A stretch of 64,000 nt of DNA from contig OZ242212.1 in the NCBI GenBank assembly GCA_965206355.1, positions 1,674,001-1,738,000 on the forward strand, written 5' to 3'. The notes beneath the pieces were generated by a model. That model ran no database searches, was not told where the DNA came from, and saw only the letters and a program-made list of their open reading frames with translations. Shown here one piece after another: positions 7,283 through 22,200 of this stretch. How positions within the stretch are numbered: the stretch's first letter is position 1; every line of letters starts with the position of its first letter. Origin of the DNA: Spongiihabitans sp965206355. Lineage in GTDB: Bacteria > Pseudomonadota > Gammaproteobacteria > Arenicellales > Poriferihabitantaceae. Made by a program: the position numbers and the translations under genes.

Positions 7283-10200
7283 ATGAATATACGTCATACC
7301 GCGATCTTTCTCGCCCTGCTCTTTGTGGCGCAGTTCGCTAACGCCGCCCATGACAGCAGGGTGGACGGCGTGTGTGCTCGCACCACGCAGGTGCACGAGG
7401 AGATTGTTCTTAAAACGGCGCGCGTAAGCGACTGCGCCGAGGTCACGGCCACGGATCTGGCGGGTATTGTTTCCTTAGACCTCAGCAACAGCACGCTTGT
7501 CAGTTTAAAAGACGGCGATTTTTCCGGTCTGGATAGCTTGCAACAGCTGGATTTGCGTGGCAACCAGATCACCACGTTGCCTGATGGGATATTTTCCGAT
7601 TTGCCCGCAGACTTCGACTTGCTGTTGGAACCGGCAGCTCCCACCGATCTGGTAGCCGCTGTGAATGCTGACCAAATAACCCTGAGCTGGACCGCGCCTC
7701 GCAGCATAACCAATCGTCTGAGCATTTCCGGCTATCGAATTCAAAGTTCGAGTACTAATTCCGCTGACACGTTCACCGATGTGGTTGATGTGCTACCCAC
7801 TGCCACCTCACACCAGCTTACCGGTCTGCCGGGGACACTCCGTTACTATCGTGTCGCCGCCTTGTCGCATGAAAATACCATCCGCAGTGAGTACTCAGCG
7901 GCTGTCAGCGCCTCCCTGGCTCCGTTCAATCTGCGGGGTTTTGCCGTAACCCAACCGTTGCAGCGTGGCGAGGTTAGCTTCACCTGGGAAGTGCCGCCGG
8001 GTTTAGACAGCACATCGTTTTACCAACTGCAACGCCGGCAGGATACCGCTCCTCCTCCTGCTAACAGGGATTTCCTTGCGGCCTCCAACTCACTGTTCCC
8101 GGATGAAGGCACCGCTGGCTACACCGACGATACGGTGTTACCGGGGCAGATCTACACCTACCGACTCGTATTCTTCGGAGCACAACAGGGGGTCGGTGTC
8201 TCCGACGAGGCCACGGTAACCCTGCCGCCTGTCGCCAACGCCGGGGAAGATCGGAGTGTGGCGCCGGGGACACAAGTCACACTGGGCGCCGCGCCTGAAG
8301 ATCAGCAATCGAGATATGCCTGGATGCAAATCGGCGCACCCAAGGTAATGCTTGGTGATGCCGCCACTGCCAGGCCAACCTTTGTGGCTCCGAGCGTAAT
8401 GAGGGATACGGTATTGACTTTCAAACTGACCGTTATAACGGCCAGCGGAATCTCGATGGCCGACACGGTCGATATTACCGTCAACCCATCGCCGAGGGTA
8501 AAAAGCAGCATCGCAGCAGTAACGCTGTTACCTTCCAACACAGCAGTGAAAGCGCTTTACAACGTGTTTGAAGACGCATCGGATGGCGATACGCTATCTT
8601 ATACGGCGCTATCAGGCGACACCTCCATAGTGACAGCAACAGTAGGGGATACCACCGCAACCAACCGTACTTTGACCCTCCTGGGCCTGCTTCCGGGTAA
8701 GACGGAAGTCACCGTTACCGCCTCCGATGGAATTTCAAGCGTTAGTCAGGTTATTCCGGTTCTTGTTCGCAGTATCTCTGGCAACGTCAACCGGGATCAT
8801 TTCATTACCACCTGGCAGACAACGGCACCCGGGGAATCAATCGACATTCCAACCACCGGCGACGGCTACAACTACAATGTGGATTGTGACAATGACCGCA
8901 TTATTGATCACAGTAATCAAACGGGTAATACGCGCTGTCGATATGAACAGCCAGGGATTCACACAGTCGTTATCTCAGGCGATTTCCCGAGAATCTACAT
9001 TAACAATGCCACAGCACCCGACAATAACAAGGATAAAATTCTTACCGTGGAGCAATGGGGTTCTCAGCAGTGGCGCTCAATGGAGAATGCCTTTTATGGT
9101 GCGCAGAATCTGGAGGTTGTAGCCGCAGACCGCCCTGATTTATCGCGCTTGACCAGTATGAGAGGTATGTTTCGGGATGCATCCAGTTTCACTGGAATAT
9201 TCACCCCCTTGAACAACTGGGATGTTTCTGCTGTGACCGATATGAATAGGTTGTTTCAGGGCGCCCAGGTGTTCAATCAAAATATAGGAAACTGGGATAC
9301 AAGCGGTGTCCGTTTGATGGGTAGCATTTTTAGAGATGCCACAGCCTTTAATCAGGACATAAGCGGTTGGAATGTTAGCAAGGTAGAAGGATTTTTCCGG
9401 TCCTTTCAAAATGCCCGTGCTTTTAATCAGCCTATAGGCCGTTGGACAACTCGCAGTGGCCTGAATTTACAAAATGCCTTTGATGGCGCCAGCAATTTTG
9501 ACCAAAGCCTGGGTGGTTGGAATGTGCAGGGTGCCACTCATTTCACAGATATGTTTAGGGGGGTGCGGCTTTCAACCAGCAATTATGAGGCATTGCTTAG
9601 GGGTTGGGCTGCGCAAAATTTACCCAATAACCAGACGTTCAGGATCGACGCTACCGCTTGCGGAACCGCCGCACTGAACGCACGATCCCGTATCGTTATG
9701 GAAGACGGCTGGACGATTAATGATAATTATACACCTTCAAGTTGCCAGCTAACCATTGCTTCCAATGGCGGTAGCCCGACTGCGACAATAAATGTCGACG
9801 AAAACCAGATTGAGGTAACAACGGTTACAATAGCCGAGAATCATCCGATGGTTCGTTACACGCTCAGCGGTGACGACCAGGACTTCTTTACACTTGATCC
9901 AACCTCTGGGGTTTTAACATTTAACGCCCCGCCAGATTTTGAAACCCCTGAAGGCACCCGCCTTCCCGGGGGCTCCAATTCATACCATATCCAAGTTGCT
10001 GCCAGCAATGGTGTCACAAGCGGCACGCAAACGCTGAACATTGTAGTTACCGATGTGAACGAAGCGCCCATCATCACCTTAAACAATAGCGCGGCAATCT
10101 ATCCGTTAACCCTGGACGAAAATCAACAAGCCGTAGTAACGGTAACCGTCAGGGATGACGCTGGCGATACGGCAACCTATTCACTACTGGAGGGAGACGA

Positions 10201-13200
10201 TTCCGGCCTGTTCGAGATAACACAGAATGGTGACTTGTCATTCAAAACCGAGTTTATCCCGGATTTTGAAAACCCGAGAGATGCATCTGGATCGATTAAC
10301 CCCACCGCGGATCAGGTGTATCGCACCACGGTAGCGGTAACGGATTCGGGTGGTTTGATAGACGGGCAAATGATTCAAGTGACCATCCTTGATGTCAATG
10401 TCTCGCCCACTGCCCGTCCGGTTATCACCGGCTTCCCAGTCGAGAACAGAACCCTGACGGCGGATGTCTCCGCCCTTGCCGATGGTGATGTGGACGAATT
10501 AGGCTATCAATGGCAGGCGGATGGTGCGGACATTTCCGGCGCGACCTCTGACACCTACATGCTGACCCAGTCCGATGCGGGCAGGCGGATCACCGTGGTG
10601 GTGCGTTACACTGACGATGCCGGCAATGCTCAGAGCATGACCAGTGCCGCCACCGATCCCGTCCTCAGCGCGTCGAACGAATGCACCCTGGCCTCCCTGA
10701 ACTTGTCCGACGGCGCTACCCCGGTCCCATTGACTCCGGACTTCGCCAGCGCCACAACAGCGTATACCGCCGCTGTCGCCAACAACGTCACTCGACTGAC
10801 ACCCACAGGAGTCTTAACCAGCCCTGGAACCACCAACAGAAGCTTCTCCGGCACCGCTGCGGACGGCGCCGTGTTGATAGTCAGCGAGACAGAAATCTCC
10901 GGCCTGACCGTGGGTGCCAACACTATCGACATCGCCGTCTCCCGCTCTGATTCCGGCGAATTCTGTAAGACCTACAGCGTCACCGTCACGCGAGCCGCTA
11001 CCACCGTCACGGATAGATTCATCACCACCTGGAGCGTGGACGCGGGCGACACCATCACCTTCCCCGGCGAAGGCACCTATACCATTGACTGGGGAGACGG
11101 CACCATCGAAATTGTGACTGGCGCGCGTGACCACACTTATGGCAACACCTCGACCCGCAGCTACGACATCGCCGTCAGCAACATTCCCCGCTTTAACCTG
11201 CTGGCTAATGGGCGTAGTGCCGACAAACTCATTGACATCAAACAATGGGGCACGACGCGCTGGAGTAGCATGGCAGGCGCCTTTGCTTACGCCAGGAGTA
11301 TGGGAGGAATAAGCGCCACGGACGCACCCGATCTTTCCGAGGTAACCAGTATGGTATCCATGTTTGAGGGTGCCGGAATCTTTAACGGCGCTATCGGTGA
11401 CTGGGATGTTTCGCAAGTGACGAATATGAACACCATGTTCAATAACGCCAGCGCCTTTAATCAGGACATCGGCGGCTGGAATGTTTCAAAAGTAACGGAT
11501 ATGTCCTCCATGTTCTCCTTCGCCAGCGACTTCAATCGGAACATCGGCGGCTGGGATGTTTCGGCAGTGACGAATATGCGATTCATGTTCGCCAGTGCCA
11601 GCAAATTTAATCGGGACATCGGCGGCTGGAATGTTGCGCAAGTGACGGATATGGCTAGCATGTTTAACAGCGCCAGTGGCTTTGATCAGGATATCGGCGG
11701 CTGGGATGTTTCGGCGGTGGAGGATATGTCCGGCATGTTCATCAGTGCCAGCGCCTTTAATCAGGACATCGGTCGCTGGAATGTTTCGAATGTGAAGAAG
11801 ATGGACTTGATGTTCTATGGCGCCAGCAAATTTAATCAGGACATCGGCGGCTGGAATATTTCAAAAGTAACGGATATGTCCGACATGTTCTCCTTCACCA
11901 GCGACTTCAATCAGGACATCGGCGATTGGAATGTTTCGTCAGTAACGAATATGTCCAACATGTTCTATGACGCCGACGGCTTCAATCAGAACATCGGTGG
12001 TTGGAATGTTGCGCAAGTGACGGATATGACCAACATGTTCGCTGAGGCCAACAATTTCCGGCAAAATCTCGGCCCCTGGTATATCCAGCCTGACCTCATC
12101 CCTATCAACTCGACCTACGACGGTGGCAATAATCTTGTTCTGCACACCTTTACCCCGCAAAATGCCTTCCTGGGCGGCCAAAACCTCATTTATAGCCTGC
12201 CTGCGGGTGAGGACGATAATGATCAATTCATCCTCATACCAGGCGGGCAATTAAGCATTAAGCCCGCCGCCGCTGCCAGCGGCGGCACCTACAACCTGCG
12301 CATTGTCGCCAACAGCACTAACGACGCGATTTTTGGCACAGATAACACCCGGACGGTCTCTTTGACAGTGCCATCCATCACTGGTCTGGCCGCCAGCCTG
12401 AGTGCGTTGACGCTTTCCGACGGCAGCACCCCGCTTTCATTGACCCCGGCCTTCGCCAGAAACATAACAGACTACACCGCCGCTGTCGCCAGCAATGTCA
12501 TCAACCTGACGGTCACAGCAACCACGATCAGCCCCGCCGCCACCGCAACCCTGAGCGGCACTGCTGCGGACGGCACCACCGCATTGACAGTCAGCGGGAC
12601 ACTAGCCAGCGGGGCAACCATCTCCGGCCTGACCGAGGGCGACAACAGCCTCCACATCACCGTCACCGCCAGTGATGGCACCGAAACGACCTACACCCTC
12701 ACCGTCAGGCGAGCCATTGATCCCGGCAACCAGAACCACTTTATCACCACCTGGCGCGTAGCGGCGGGTGACACCATTACCTTCCCCGGCCAAGGCAACT
12801 ACATCATTGACTGGGGAGACGGCACGGACGATAGCGCGACGGGGCCGATTGATCACACCTACACCAGTGCCAACGACTACACCATCGTCGTCAGCAATGG
12901 CATTACCCGCTTTAACCTGGGTAACCATGCGGCTACCCCCAAACTGATCGACATCAAACGCTGGGGCACGGCGATTTGGAGTAGCATGGCAAGCGCATTT
13001 CATGGCGCCACGAATATGAGGATGAGTGCCACGGACGAGCCCGATCTTTCCGGGGTAAGGGATATGAGCTTCATGTTCGCCAATGCCAGTGCCTTTAACG
13101 GTGTCATCGGCGGCTGGGATGTTTCGCAAGTGACCGATATGAGCGGTATGTTTAGTGGCACCAGCACCTTTAATCAAGACATCGGCAACTGGGATGTTTC

Positions 13201-16200
13201 AGCAGTGACCGGTATGGGCGGTATGTTTAGTGGCGCCAGCAGCTTTGATCGGGACATCGGCAACTGGGATGTTTCGAAAGTGACGAATATGCGATCCATG
13301 TTCACCAGCGCCAGTGCCTTTAATCGGGACATCGGCGGCTGGGATGTTGCGCAAGTGACGGATATGGCCAACATGTTCACTGATGCCAACAATTTCCGGC
13401 AAAATCTCGGCCCCTGGTATATCCAGCCTGACCCCATCCCCATCAACTCAACCTACAACGGTGGCAATAATCTTGTTCTGCACACCTTTATCCCGCAAAA
13501 TGCCTTCCTGGGCGGCCAAAACCTCATTTATAGCCTGCCTGCGAACGAGAACGATAATGATCAGTTCAGCATCACAGACTACGGGCAATTAAGCATTAAT
13601 CCCACCGCCGCTATCAGCGGCGCCACCTACAACCTGCGCATTGTCGCCAACAGTGCCAACAACGCGCTCTTTGGCACAAATAACACCCGGGCAGTCTCTT
13701 TGACAGTGCCAGTATCCACTGACAGCAGCCTGGGTGCCCTGAGCCTGTCCGACGGCGCCAGCCCGGTCTCATTGACCCCGTCCTTCGCCAGCGCCACAAC
13801 AGACTACGCCGCTACTGTCGCCATCAATGTCACCAGCCTGACAGTCACAGTAACCACGACCAGCGCCGCCGCCAGCGCAACCCTGAGCGGCACTACCGCA
13901 GATGGCACCACCGCATTGACAGTCAGCGGGGCACTAATCAGCGGGGCAATCATCTCTGGCCTGACCGAGGGTGACAATACCCTCAGCATCACCGTCACCG
14001 CCGAAAACGGCACCGAAACGACCTACACCCTCATCGTCAAACGAACCCTTGATCTCGGCAACCAGAACCACTTCATCACCACCTGGCGCGTAGAGGCGAA
14101 TGACACCATCACCTTCCCCGGCCAAGGCAACTACATCATTGACTGGGGAGACGGCAGGGTCGATAGCGCGACGGGTCCGATTGATCACACCTACACCACC
14201 GCCAACGACTACACCATCATCGTCAGCAATGACATTACCCGCTTTAACCTGGGAAACCATGCGGATGCCCCCAAACTGATCGACATCCAACAATGGGGCA
14301 CGGCGCGCTGGACCAGCATGGCAAGCGCATTTTGGGGTGCCAGCTTGATGCAGATGAGCGCCACGGACACACCTGTTCTTTCCGGTGTGACCAGTATGCT
14401 GAGCATGTTCAGGAGCGCCCGCGCCTTTAACGGCAATATCAGCGGCTGGGATGTTTCGTCGGTGACGGAGATGGGCGGCATGTTCAGTAATGCTGAAGAA
14501 TTTAATCAGAACATTGGCGGCTGGGATGTTTCGCAAGTAACGAATATGAGCAGCATGTTCTACAACGCCTCCAAATTCAATCAGGACATCAGCGGCTGGG
14601 ATGTGTCACAAGTGACGGATATGTTCGCTATGTTCGTCGACGCCAGCAGTTTCAACCAAAATCTCGGTCCCTGGTATATCCAGCCTGGCGTAGTCAATGC
14701 GGCCAACATCAACCCGGACTACAACGGTGTCGATAATTTTACTCTGCACACCTTTGTCGCACAGAACAGTCCATTACGGTTCCATGGCCCCCTCTACACC
14801 CTGCCCCCCAGACAGGGCGATAATGATCAGTTCATCATCACATTTGACGGGCAATTAAGCATTAAACCCACCGCCGCTATCAGCGGCGGCAACTACAACC
14901 TGCGCATTGCCGTCCAAAGCCGAGGCGTGTTCTTTGGCACAAATAACACCCGGGCGGTCTTTGTGACACTGCCATCCACTGACAGTAGCCTGAGTGCCCT
15001 GTCCCTGTCCGACGGCACCAGCCCGGTTCCATTGACCCCGGCCTTCGCCAGCGACATAGCAGACTACACCGCCGCTGTCGCCAGCAACGTCACCAGCCTG
15101 ACAGTGTTAGCAACCACCACCAACACCGCCGCTACTGCAACCCTGAGCGTCATCGCCGCAGACGGCACCACCGCATTGCCAGTCAGCGGGACACTAACCA
15201 GCGGGGCAACCATCTCCGGCCTGACCGAGGGCGATAACAGCCTCCGCATCACCGTCACCGCCGAAGACAACACCGAAACGATCTACACCCTCACCGTCAC
15301 GCGAGCCATCGAACCGACTCTCTTCGTCACTACCTGGCGCGTACCAGCGGGTGACACCATCACCTTCCCCGGCGCAGGCACCTATACCATTGACTGGGGA
15401 GACGGCAGGGTCGATAGCGCGACGGGTCCGATTGATCACACCTACACCACCGCCAACGACTACACCATCATCGTCAGCAATGGCATTACCCGCTTTAACC
15501 TGGCTAACCATGCGGATGCCCGCAAACTGATCGATATTCGACAATGGGGCACGGCGCGCTGGAGTAGCATGGCAAGCGCATTTCATGGTGCCAGTAATAT
15601 GCGAATGAGCGCCACGGATACACCTGATCTTTCCGGGGTAACCGATATGGCGAACATGTTCAACGGTGCCAGCGATTTTAATCAGGGCATCGGCGGCTGG
15701 GATGTTTCGCAAGTGACGAATATGGGCGACATGTTCCAGGGTGCCAGCGACTTCAATCAGAACATTGGCGGCTGGGATGTTTCGCAAGTGACGAATATGG
15801 GCGACATGTTCCAGGGTGCCAGCGACTTTAATCAGAATATCGGCGGCTGGGATGTTTCGCAAGTGACGAATATGGGCGACATGTTCCAGGGTGCCAGCGA
15901 CTTTAATCAGAATATCGGCGGCTGGGATGTTTCGCAAGTGACGAATATGGGCGACATGTTCCAGGGTGCCAGCGACTTTAATCAGAATATCGGCGGCTGG
16001 GATGTTTCGCAAGTGACGAATATGGGCGACATGTTCCAGGGTGCCAGCGACTTCAATCAGAATATCGGCGGCTGGGATGTTTCGCAAGTGACGAATATGT
16101 TCGGCATGTTCTCTGACACCGAAGACTTTGATCAGGACATCAGCGGCTGGGATGTTTCGCAAGTGGAGTCTATGAGCATTATGTTTCAGACTGCCAGCGC

Positions 16201-19200
16201 CTTCAATCAGGACATCGGCGGTTGGGATGTTTCGCAAGTGACTGATATGACTGATATGTTCGCTTTGGCCGAGGATTTCAGTCAAAATCTGGGTCCCTGG
16301 TATATCCAGCCTGATCCCATCCCCATCAATCCGGACTACAACGGCGGCGATAATCTTGTTTTGCACACTTTCACCCCGCAGAATACCTTCCTGGGCGCCC
16401 AAACCCCCGTTTATAGCCTGCCTGCGGGCGAGGGCGATAATGATCAGTTCAGCATCACAGACGACGGGCAATTAAGCATTAAGCGCGCCGATGCCAGAGG
16501 CGGCACCTACCGCCTGCGCATTGCCGCCAATAGCCCCGACGGTAGCACGATCTTTGGCACAGGGAACGTCCGGACGGTCTCTTTGGTGGTGCCGCCATCC
16601 ACCGACAGCAGCCTGGGTGCCCTGAGCCTGTCCGACGGTGCCACCCCGGTCTCGGTGACCCCGGCCTTCGCCAGCGCCATAACAGACTACACCGCCGCTG
16701 TCGCCAGCAATGTCATCAACCTGACAGTCACAGCAACCACCACCAGCCCCGCCGCCACCGCAACCCTGAGCGTCATCGCTGCGGATGGCACCACCGAATT
16801 GCCAGTCAGCGGGACACTAACCAGCGGGGCAACCATCTCCGGCCTGACCGAGAGCGATAACAGCCTCCGCATCACCGTCACCGCCGAAGACGGCACCGAA
16901 ACGACCTACGCCGTCACCGTCACGCGAGCCATCGACCCGACTCTCTTCGTCACCACCTGGCGCGTACCGGCGGGTGACACCATCACCTTCCCCGGCGCAG
17001 GCACCTATACCATTGACTGGGGAGACGGCACGCCCCTCGAACAAATAACCAACACCGATTCGACCAGCCCGCCTGTCCACACCTACCCCAACACCACGGA
17101 CAGAAACTACGACATCGCCGCCAGCAACGGCATTACCCACTTTAACCTGAATGAACATGCGGATGCCCCCAAACTTATCGACATCAAACGCTGGGGCACG
17201 GCGAACTGGACCAGCATGGATGGCGCATTTCATGGCGCCACGAATATGCGGATGAGCGCCACGGACACACCTGTTCTTTCCAGTGTGACCAGTATGATGG
17301 ATACGTTCAACAGAGCCAGCGTCTTTAACGGCAACATCAGCGGTTGGGATGTTTCGCAAGTAACGGATATGCGCTCCATGTTCCAGGCTGCCAGCGCTTT
17401 TAATCAGAACATCGGCGGCTGGGATGTTTCGCAAGTGGAGGATATGGGCGACATGTTCCAGGGTGCCAGCGACTTTAATCAGAATATCGGCGGCTGGGAT
17501 GTTTCGCAAGTGACGAATATGAACGGCATGTTCTCTGACGCCGACGACTTTGATCAGGACATCAGCGGCTGGGATGTTTCGCAAGTGACGAATATGCAGC
17601 TCATGTTCCTGGATGCCAGCGCCTTTAATCAGAACATCGGCAGGTGGAATGTTGCAAATGTGAAGAGTATGCTCGACATGTTCTCTGGCGCCGACGACTT
17701 TAACCAAAATCTCGGTCCCTGGTATATCCAGCCTGACCCCATCCCCATCAATCCGGACTACAACGGCGGCAATAATCTTGTTCTGCACAGCTTCACCCCG
17801 CAGAATGACTTCCTGGGCGGGCAAAACCCCGTTTATAGCCTGCCTGTGGGCGGGGGCGATAATGATCAGTTCAGCATCACAGACGGCGGGCAATTAAGCA
17901 TTAATCCCACCGCCGCTATCAGCGGCGGCACCTACAAACTGCGCATTGCCGCCAGTGGTAACACGATCTTTGGCACAAATAACACCCGGACGGTCTCTTT
18001 GACAGTGCCGTCCGCTGACAGCAGCCTGAGTACCCTGAGTCTGTCCGACGGCACCACCCCGATCTCATTGACCCCGGTCTTCGCCAGCGCTACAACAGGC
18101 TACACCGCCGCTGTCGCCAACAATGTCACCAGCCTGACGGTCACAGTAACCACGACCAGCGCCGCCGCCACCGCAACCCTGAACGGCACTGCCGCAGACG
18201 GCAGCACCGAATTGACAATCAGCGGGACACTAACCAGCGGAGCACTCATCTCCGGCCTGACCGAGGGCGACAACAGCATCGCCATCCTTGTCACCGCCGA
18301 AAACGGCACATCGACGCAAACCTATACTGTGGCGGTCACCGTTAGGCCCAATGACCCGCCCATCGCTGATGCTGGTGCTGACCAGAGCGTCGCCGAAGGC
18401 GCGACCGTCACCCTGGACGGCAGTCGAAGTGACGATTCGGATGGCGATAACAGCGCCTTGACCTACGCCTGGAGGCAGGTCGGCACGCCAACAGTGACCC
18501 TGACCGACGCGGACACCATTGCACCGACCTTCACCGCACCTGCCAACCTGCTGACCGATGCGTCGCTGGCGTTCTCCTTGATTGTGAACGATGGCGTGAA
18601 CAATTCTGTCCCCGATACTGTCACCATCACCATCACTGGCGTCAATGACCCGCCCACCGCCAATGCCGGGCCGGATCAAAACAACATTGCCGAGGGCGAT
18701 TCTGTCACTCTGAACGGTAGTCGAAGTGACGATTCGGATGGCGATAACAGCGCCTTGACCTATGCCTGGACTCAAGTCGGCACGCCAACGGTGTCCTTGA
18801 GCGGTGAGAACACCGCCACACCGACCTTCACCGCACCTGCCAACCTGCTGACCGATGCGTCGCTGGCGTTCTCCTTGATTGTGAACGATGGGACAAACGC
18901 CTCGGTTGCCGATACCGTCACCGTCACTATCACTGGTGTCAATAACGCACCCATTGCTGATGCCGGGCCGGATCAAAACAACATTGCCGAGGGCGATTCT
19001 GTTACCCTGGACGGCAGTGGTAGTTCCGATCCCGAGAACGCGAACCTGACCTACGCCTGGACTCAAGTCGGCACGCCAACGGTGTCCTTGAGCGGTGAGA
19101 ACACTGCCACACCGACCTTCACCGCACCTGCCAACCTGCTGACCGATGCGTCGCTGGAGTTTTCCTTGATTGTGGACGATGGTGTGAACAATTCTGTCCC

Positions 19201-22200
19201 CGATACCGTCACCATCACTATCACCGGCGTCAATAACGCGCCCATTGCTGATGCCGGGCCGGATCAAAACAACATTGCCGAGGGCGCGAGCGTCACCCTG
19301 GACGGCAGTCGAAGTGACGATTCGGATGGTGATAACAGCGCTTTGACCTACGCCTGGACTCAAGTCGGCACGTCAACGGTGACCCTGACCGGCGCGGACA
19401 CCATCGCACCGACCTTCACCGCACCTGCCAATCTGCTGACCGATGCGTCGCTGGCGTTCTCCTTGATCGTGAACGATGGGACAAACGCCTCGGCTACTGA
19501 TACCGTCATCATCACCATCACTGGCGTCAATAACCCGCCCATTGCTGATGCCGGGCCGGATCAAAACAACATTGCCGAGGGCGATTCTGTCACCCTGGAC
19601 GGCAGTGGCAGTAGCGATTCCGAGGGCGTGAGCCTGACTTACATCTGGACGCAGAGTAGCGGAACCCCGACGGTGACCCTGACCGACGCGGACACCGCCA
19701 CACCGACCTTCACCGCACCTGCCAATCTGCTGACCGATGCGTCGCTGGCGTTCTCCTTGATCGTGAATGATGGTGCGAACAATTCTGTCCCCGATACCGT
19801 CACCATCACTATCACCGGCGTCAATAACGCGCCCATTGCTGATGCTGGTGCTAACCAGAGCGTCGCCGAAGGCGCGACCGTCACCCTGAACGGTAGTGGC
19901 AGTAGCGATCCTGAGGGCGAGGATTTGACCTACGCATGGACTCAAGTCGGCACGCCAACGGTGTCCTTGAGCGGTGAGAACACCGCCACACCGACCTTCA
20001 CTGCGCCTGCCAACCTGCTGACCGATGCGTCGCTGGCGTTCTCCTTGATCGTGAACGATGGCGTGAACAATTCTGTCCCCGATACTGTCACCATCACTAT
20101 CACTGGCGTCAATAACCCGCCCATTGCTGATGCGGGGCCGGATCAAAACAACATTGCCGAGGGCGCGACCGTCACCCTGGACGGCAGTGGTAGTTCCGAT
20201 CCCGAGAACGCGAACCTGACCTACGCCTGGACTCAAGTCGGCACGCCAACGGTGTCCTTGAGCGGTGAGAACACTGCCACACCGACCTTCACCGCACCTG
20301 CCAACCTGCTGACCGATGCGTCGCTGGAGTTTTCCTTGATTGTGGACGATGGTGTGAACAATTCTGTCCCCGATACCGTCACCATCACTATCACCGGCGT
20401 CAATAACGCGCCCATTGCTGATGCTGGTGCTAACCAGAGCGTCGCCGAAGGCGCGACCGTCACCCTGAACGGTAGTGGCAGTAGCGATCCTGAGGGCGAG
20501 GATTTGACCTACGCATGGACTCAAGTCGGCACGCCAACGGTGTCCTTGAGCGGTGAGAACACCGCCACACCGACCTTCACTGCGCCTGCCAACCTGCTGA
20601 CCGATGCGTCGCTGGCGTTCTCCTTGATCGTGAACGATGGCGTGAACAATTCTGTCCCCGATACTGTCACCATCACTATCACTGGCGTCAATAACCCGCC
20701 CATTGCTGATGCCGGGCCGGATCAAAACAACATTGCCGAGGGCGATTCTGTTACCCTGGACGGCAGTGGTAGTTCCGATCCCGAGAACGCGAACCTGACC
20801 TACGCCTGGACTCAAGTCGGCACGCCAACGGTGTCCTTGAGCGGTGAGAACACTGCCACACCGACCTTCACCGCACCTGCCAACCTGCTGACCGATGCGT
20901 CGCTGGAGTTTTCCTTGATCGTGAACGATGGGACAAACGCCTCGGCTACTGATACCGTCACCATCACCATCACCGGCGTCAATAACGCGCCCATTGCTGA
21001 TGCCGGGCCGGATCAAAACAACATTGCCGAGGGCGCGAGCGTCACCCTGGACGGCAGTCGAAGTGACGATTCGGATGGTGATAACAGCGCTTTGACCTAC
21101 GCCTGGACTCAAGTCGGCACGTCAACGGTGACCCTGACCGGCGCGGACACCATCGCACCGACCTTCACCGCACCTGCCAATCTGCTGACCGATGCGTCGC
21201 TGGCGTTCTCCTTGATCGTGAACGATGGGACAAACGCCTCGGCTACTGATACCGTCACCATCACCATCACCGGCGTCAATAACGTACCCATCGCCAATGC
21301 TGGTGCTGACCAGAGCGTCGCCGAAGGCGCGACCGTCACCCTGAACGGCAGTGGCAGTAGCGATCCTGAGGGCGAGGATTTGACCTACGCCTGGAGGCAG
21401 GTCGGCACGTCAACGGTGACCCTGACCGGCGCGGACACCATTGCACCGACCTTCACCGCACCTGCCAATCTGCTGACCAATGCGTCGCTGGCGTTCTCCT
21501 TGATCGTGAACGATGGCGTGAACAATTCTGTCCCCGATACTGTCACCATCACTATCACTGGCGTCAATAACCCGCCCATTGCTGATGCCGGGCCGGATCA
21601 AAACAACATTGCCGAGGGCGATTCTGTTACCCTGGACGGCAGTGGTAGTTCCGATCCCGAGAACGCGAACCTGACCTACGCCTGGACTCAAGTCGGCACG
21701 CCAACGGTGTCCTTGAGCGGTGAGAACACTGCCACACCGACCTTCACCGCACCTGCCAACCTGCTGACCGATGCGTCGCTGGCGTTTTCCTTGATTGTGG
21801 ACGATGGTGTGAACAATTCTGTCCCCGATACCGTCACCATCACTATCACTGGGGTCAATGACCCGCCCATTGCTGATGCCGGGCCGGATCAAAACAACAT
21901 TGCCGAAGGCGATTCTGTTACCCTGGACGGCAGTGGCAGTAGCGATCCTGAGGGCGAGGATTTGACCTACGCCTGGACTCAAGTCGGCACGCCAACGGTG
22001 TCCTTGAGCGGTGAGAACACCGCCACACCGACCTTCACTGCGCCTGCCAATCTGCTGACCGATGCGTCGCTGGCGTTCTCCTTGATCGTGAACGATGGCG
22101 TGAACAATTCTGTCCCCGATACTGTCACCATCACTATCACTGGCGTCAATAACCCGCCCATTGCTGATGCTGGTGCTGACCAGAGCGTCGCCGAAGGCGC

